Below, piece by piece: positions 60,571-64,000 of a stretch of DNA of 64,000 nt. The notes beneath the pieces were generated by a model. It was not told the origin of the DNA and searched no databases. It saw nothing but the letters and a program-made list of their open reading frames with translations. Made by a program: the position numbers and the translations under genes. The stretch is from Prevotella sp. (lineage in GTDB: Bacteria > Bacillota > Clostridia > Oscillospirales > Ruminococcaceae), in the NCBI GenBank assembly GCA_023663025.1, contig JAMPIC010000011.1, positions 1 to 64,000 on the forward strand. The letters are read 5' to 3'. The stretch's first letter is position 1, and every line of letters begins with the position of its first letter.

Positions 60571-61749
60571 TTACTTTGTAATTCTTGCAACGCCTGACTG
60601 CACCGCAGCCTCCGCCACCGCCTTTGCGACCGCTTCCGCAACGCTCTTGTCGAAAGCGTCGGGGAGAATGTACTCCGCGCACAGTTTGTCCCCGGGGACG
60701 GCTTCGGCTATCGCCCTTGCGGCGGCGCGTTTCATTTCCTCGTTGATGTCCCTTGCGCGGACGGAAAGCGCACCCTTGAATATTCCCGGGAAAGCCACGA
60801 CGTTATTGATCTGATTGGGGAAATCGGAACGTCCCGTTCCCACAACGAAAGCTCCCGCCTCTTTGGCAAGGTCGGGCATAATTTCGGGGGTGGGGTTCGC
60901 CATTGCGAAGATTATAGGTTTGTCCGCCATGAAGCGCACCATATCCTGCGAAACAAGGTCAGGCTTGGAAACTCCGATAAAAGCGTCCGCACCTTTCATA
61001 GCCTCGGCAAGACCGCCTTTGCGTCCCGTTTTGTTGGTAAGCTCCGCCAATTCGTAGTGGGAGGGATTTTCAAAATCGTCCCCCTTGCGGATGATACCCT
61101 TGATGTCAACCATAATTATATCGCCGATACCCAGCGAAAGAAACTGCTTTGCGATAGCGCACCCCGCCGCTCCCGCGCCGTTTATGACCAGGGTCATATC
61201 CTCGAAGCGTTTGCCGGACACCTTTGCGGCGTTGAGCATTGCCGCCGAAGCCACCACAGCCGTGCCGTGCTGATCGTCGTGGAACACGGGTATGTCAAGC
61301 TTTTCCTTTAGCCTGCGTTCTATCTCGAAACAGCGGGGAGCGGAAATGTCCTCCAAATTGATACCGCCGAAGCTGTAGGCAATAAGCTCCACGGTGCGGA
61401 CTATCTCGTCCACATCCTTGGAATTCACGCATATTGGGAACGCGTCAACTCCCGCAAATTCCTTGAACAGGGCGCATTTGCCTTCCATAACGGGCATTGA
61501 TGCGCGGGGACCTATGTCCCCCAGACCGAGGACAGCCGTACCGTCGGTAATTACCGCCACAAGGTTTGCGCGGCGGGTCAGGTCGTAGGAAAGGTCGGGG
61601 TTCTTCTCAATTTCAAGGCAAGGCTGGGCAACCCCCGGGGTATAGGCGTTTGAAAGCTGCTCACGGTTGTTTACCTCGCAGCGGGAAACAACCTCGATCT
61701 TGCCTTTCCATTCGTAGTGTTTTTCAAGAGATGACTGCATAATATCCAT
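60571..61749 (-). CDS. NADP-dependent malic enzyme
   Basis: A 392-residue enzyme that decarboxylates malate to pyruvate. The family layout is complete: N-terminal [47 protein letters not shown], the metal-site [12 protein letters not shown] and [11 protein letters not shown], and the Rossmann [11 protein letters not shown]. It is the short bacterial form without the phosphotransacetylase tail. It supplies pyruvate and reducing power. ATG at 61749 has GAAAGAAG upstream. It precedes the TSCPD gene by 56 bases. Confidence 0.95.
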   Translation of the reverse strand: MDIMQSSLEKHYEWKGKIEVVSRCEVNNREQLSNAYTPGVAQPCLEIEKNPDLSYDLTRRANLVAVITDGTAVLGLGDIGPRASMPVMEGKCALFKEFAGVDAFPICVNSKDVDEIVRTVELIAYSFGGINLEDISAPRCFEIERRLKEKLDIPVFHDDQHGTAVVASAAMLNAAKVSGKRFEDMTLVINGAGAAGCAIAKQFLSLGIGDIIMVDIKGIIRKGDDFENPSHYELAELTNKTGRKGGLAEAMKGADAFIGVSKPDLVSQDMVRFMADKPIIFAMANPTPEIMPDLAKEAGAFVVGTGRSDFPNQINNVVAFPGIFKGALSVRARDINEEMKRAAARAIAEAVPGDKLCAEYILPDAFDKSVAEAVAKAVAEAAVQSGVARITK

Positions 61750-61841
61750 TTTCAGACTTCTTTCTATTTAAATAATTGTATTCCGCACCCTTTGAGGGGC
61801 ATAACAATAGTACACCATACCCAAAATCGGAGGACGACGTA

Positions 61842-62525
61842 TCAATATGCGGAAGCGGCAATAAAGCAAACTCCTATCCCCATAGCGACAAAAGCCAAAC
61901 CTATAACTACCGCAAGAATAATCGCGCCGTTGCCCTTGCGGTAAATTTCCCCGGGAGCAAACGGATTGAAAAAAATCTCCTGCATATCGCCGATCTCGGG
62001 GCGGTCGCTGCTGTAGATGTTTTCGTCCGCCGTGTAGGTTTTGCCGTAAAAATCGAACTCCCAAACGGGAGAATAAACCTTTCTTCTGCCATGTTTCATT
62101 TGGACATAGGAGGTTTTTACCTCTACGCATTTCGCCATTGCCGACTCGGTGCAAACACGCCTTTTGTAAAGCTCCGCAACCGTCGGAAAAACCCCAACGC
62201 ATATACCGATTATCATACATATCAAGCCCATAACCGTAACTATCGCCTTGTCCGTTGGCTGCGGAACGCTTTCGGGGTATTTTTCGGCAAGAATAAGCCA
62301 TGTGGGTATACCCGCAATAACCGCGCCGATAATGCAGAATATAAGCATAGGCGCGTTTTTGGGCGTTATCCTCTGCGCAAAAAAGGCGAGCAGTCCAACA
62401 AAAAGAAATATCCCGCCGGCGAAAATAACCGATATACGCGGGTCGGTATCCTTAAACGCAACCGCGCCGATAATTCCGCCGATAAATACGGCGAGCACCA
62501 AAAACGGCATAATTTTGTTTTTCAT
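61842..62525 (-). CDS. Membrane protein with DUF3592-like domain
   Basis: A 227-residue protein with five predicted TM helices (about 5-25, 33-50, 58-78, 90-115 and 200-222). The segment between (about 120-195) reads AKCVEVKTSYVQMKHGRRKVYSPVWEFDFYGKTYTADEN and ends DMQEIFFNPFAPGEIY; broken up, this is the beta-rich DUF3592-like pattern of VYSPVWEFDFYGKTY plus a NPFAPGE turn. Its function is unknown. ATG 62525 follows AGGGGA. A second small membrane gene starts 11 bases upstream. Confidence 0.6.
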   Translation of the reverse strand: MKNKIMPFLVLAVFIGGIIGAVAFKDTDPRISVIFAGGIFLFVGLLAFFAQRITPKNAPMLIFCIIGAVIAGIPTWLILAEKYPESVPQPTDKAIVTVMGLICMIIGICVGVFPTVAELYKRRVCTESAMAKCVEVKTSYVQMKHGRRKVYSPVWEFDFYGKTYTADENIYSSDRPEIGDMQEIFFNPFAPGEIYRKGNGAIILAVVIGLAFVAMGIGVCFIAASAY

Positions 62526-62536
62526 AAAAGTCCCCT

Positions 62537-62761
62537 TTATGCAACGTCATTTTTTCCTTTATGTATTCTTTTTAAACAAACAATTGACACAATTAAAAAT
62601 ATTTCGGAAACAGCTAAAATAATCAAATTGAAACCAATGCCCATCATTTCAGCCAAACCGGGTTCCCACCGCGCAGAATCCCACCAAAATAAATATAATG
62701 TATTGATCAGTATGCTTAAAATAGAAATCCTTTCTATTACGACCGCAATTTTTTCTTTCAT
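62537..62761 (-). CDS. Small two-TM membrane protein
   Basis: A 74-residue hydrophobic protein: one helix at about 8-27 and one at about 40-62, then a basic tail ending HKGKNDVA. ATG 62761 has GGAAGG 9 bases upstream. It is followed by the DUF3592-like gene and probably co-transcribed with it. No homologue is recognised. Confidence 0.6.
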   Translation of the reverse strand: MKEKIAVVIERISILSILINTLYLFWWDSARWEPGLAEMMGIGFNLIILAVSEIFLIVSIVCLKRIHKGKNDVA

Positions 62762-62779
62762 AATTAAAACCTTCCCATT

Positions 62780-62868
62780 ACTCCCCCGCCCCCTTGAGGG
62801 GGCTTGACAAGGAAAAAGTGCGCCGTATCCAACCTCGGGGGTGACACTGCCCGCAGGGGCTCCCCCGC
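62780..62868. other. GC-rich palindromic stretch
   Basis: GCCCCCTTGAGGGGGC (about 62790-62805) is a perfect short palindrome. The following bases up to the PHP gene include GGGGGTGACACTGCCCGCAG and similar GC runs that could form further hairpins. It may end the PHP transcript or be a REP-like unit; no second copy is in the window. Confidence 0.45.
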
Positions 62869-63708
62869 CTACTTTTCTTTCTTGTTGGCGAGCTTGATTA
62901 TCCTGTCAATATTCGCTTTGTCGGTGGTATTGCTGCCTATGTAGGTGGGGTATGCGTTGTATAAGCCGTGAAAATCCGAACCGCCCGTAACGATAAGGTT
63001 GTACTTCTCCGCAATATCCAGTATCTTCCTGCGCTGCGTTTCGTCAGCCGTGTAGTGATACGCCTCGACGCCGTCCAGCTTGCCCTTTTGCGCCAGTTCC
63101 TCCAAAAGGTCGAAGGAATTGTAGTAAACGGGGTGAGCCATAACGGCAACTCCCCTTGCGGAATGGATAAGGTCAAGCACAAAGTTCACGTCGGGATATT
63201 CCCGCTCAACTATGCAAGTGCCGTTTTTCAGGTTGAACAGCTCGTCGTTCAGCTTGCCGTAAAACTCGGTCGTGTAGCCGTAATCTATAAGCGCGTGCAT
63301 TATATGCTGCTTGAAAATGCTTTTCGAGCCGGTGGCGTACTTCATCACGCTTTCGGCAGTTATGGGGTAAAGCTTCATAACGTTTTCCACCATTTCCCGC
63401 GCGCAGGCTTTGCGTATCTCGCAGGCTTTCATGCACACGCCCTCGAGACGGTCGGGCTTCTGGGGAGCGTAACAGAGAATATGTACCTTTCTTCCGCGTG
63501 ACTTATCCCAAGCGGAAAGCTCCACACCCGGCAGGATCTGAACGCCGTACCGTTCGCCGAGAACCTTTGCCCTTGAAACGGACGACATAGTGTCATGGTC
63601 GGTAATGGAAATAAAATCTATACCCGTCCTTTTAGCCTGAACGATAATGTCCTCGATACCGAGAGAACCGTCCGACAGCTTCGTGTGGCAGTGAAGGTCG
63701 CCGATCAT
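62869..63708 (-). CDS. PHP-domain phosphoesterase (TrpH-like)
   Basis: A 279-residue PHP protein. Metal-binding motifs are present: DLHCHTKLSDG at the N-terminus, SITDHDTMS, the GVELSAWDK acidic motif, AHPVYY and the closing GGSDFHG. The TrpH/RNase AM class hydrolyses 3',5'-bisphosphates and short 5'-phosphorylated RNA. ATG 63708 follows AAAGGAG. A promoter (TTGCAA-18-TATAAT, 63791-63820 minus strand) lies upstream. Confidence 0.93.
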   Translation of the reverse strand: MIGDLHCHTKLSDGSLGIEDIIVQAKRTGIDFISITDHDTMSSVSRAKVLGERYGVQILPGVELSAWDKSRGRKVHILCYAPQKPDRLEGVCMKACEIRKACAREMVENVMKLYPITAESVMKYATGSKSIFKQHIMHALIDYGYTTEFYGKLNDELFNLKNGTCIVEREYPDVNFVLDLIHSARGVAVMAHPVYYNSFDLLEELAQKGKLDGVEAYHYTADETQRRKILDIAEKYNLIVTGGSDFHGLYNAYPTYIGSNTTDKANIDRIIKLANKKEK

Positions 63709-63790
63709 ATTCTCATCTCCTTTTGCAGTTTAAAGACCGTGTTCCGTGGAAACGGCGTTCCTCGGGAACTGATTTATCAATACTATGTTA

Positions 63791-63820
63791 ATTATACCAC
63801 AGTTCTCTATAGCATTGCAA
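63791..63820 (-). promoter_or_regulatory. Possible promoter of the PHP gene
   Basis: On the minus strand TTGCAA (63820-63815), an 18-base spacer and TATAAT (63796-63791), 80 bases before the start codon. Confidence 0.55.
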
Positions 63821-63913
63821 GCGTTTCACAAAAAATATAAATTTTATAGATAAAAATTCAATAGATATGTAATTTTCTGTAAGACGCAAAAAGTACACGG
63901 ACAAAAAAGATAA

Positions 63914-63940
63914 AGTGCCGTTTACAGGGCAAACGGCACT
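63914..63940. terminator. Hairpin near the right edge
   Basis: AGTGCCGTTT (63914-63923) pairs perfectly with AAACGGCACT (63931-63940). On the minus strand it is followed by TTATCTTTTTTG, so it could end a transcript entering from beyond the window. Confidence 0.6.
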
Positions 63941-63965
63941 GCGGAAAAATACGGGAGAAAACGAC

Positions 63966-63994
63966 TTGAATTTGCTTTGGCAATATGGTATAAT
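63966..63994 (+). promoter_or_regulatory. Promoter for a gene beyond the window
   Basis: TTGAAT at 63966-63971, a 17-base spacer and TATAAT at 63989-63994, reading out of the window on the plus strand. Confidence 0.6.
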
Positions 63995-64000
63995 GCTGAT

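Noticed and set aside
62780..62868. CRISPR or REP array
   Set aside because: Only one short palindrome with GC-rich flanks; no regularly spaced repeats are present.

Overview
The window looks like chromosome of a Clostridia-class Firmicute, probably an Oscillospiraceae/Ruminococcus-type gut or rumen bacterium. The clues are purine-rich AGGAGG ribosome-binding sites, consensus sigma-A promoters (TTGACA-17-TATAAT), GHKL/LytTR and BceRS-type two-component systems, RsbU/RsbW/STAS partner-switching proteins, a PASTA-type kinase-like protein, and the DUF3793, TIGR04076, TIGR03905 and ATC-hydrolase families. No rRNA, tRNA or CRISPR array was seen. All family names come from reading motifs; no database search was run.

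Layout. 1-4265: DMP19-like protein, TIGR04076 protein, ilvD and two tandem small anchored proteins separated by gene debris. 4329-10221: operon of small membrane proteins, an ATC-hydrolase-like enzyme and a MacB-type ABC exporter. 10414-26200 (minus strand): a 15-gene RiPP-type peptide cluster. 26232-28334: LytTR regulator and GHKL kinase, divergent from that cluster. 28806-33091: Amt-PII fusion, Gfo/Idh/MocA oxidoreductase, cysteine desulfurase. 33379-43659: GGDEF/EAL protein, ValS, transposase remnant, chemoreceptor, a FliD-like protein, a dehydratase-related protein. 44032-50118: LUD protein, then an operon for a PASTA pseudokinase, C39-like peptidase, BceRS-type pair and HD protein. 50445-54250: AEC permease, HisA-like isomerase, large ECF sigma factor. 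54576-59362: TetR-controlled group with relatives of the 4.4-7.0 kb membrane proteins. 59490-63708: DUF218, TSCPD, malic enzyme, small membrane proteins, PHP phosphoesterase.

The main system is the RiPP cluster. In transcription order it encodes a STAS protein, a short HlyD-like adaptor, a C39-peptidase ABC exporter, an HxxxD acyltransferase, a second NHLM-type ABC exporter, one Cys-free double-glycine peptide, three Cys-rich precursors with near-identical Nif11-like leaders, a radical SAM/SPASM enzyme, a MATE-HATPase fusion, a GH3 acyl-amido synthetase homologue, an RsbU-type phosphatase, an RsbW-type kinase and a lipoprotein. Acyltransferase plus GH3 beside a radical SAM enzyme suggests acylated or amide-conjugated products. 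The four partner-switching domains suggest built-in regulation. The divergent LytTR system probably switches it on through a 20-bp-spaced direct repeat just upstream of a weak -35, and a 178-bp foldback element lies in the leader of the transcript.

A second, quieter system is a putative TetR regulon. A GTTAGC-N5-GTAAC-like palindrome sits at matching positions at four promoters (4.37, 55.66, 55.83 and 57.03 kb), linking two loci about 50 kb apart that encode related small membrane proteins and an ABC exporter.
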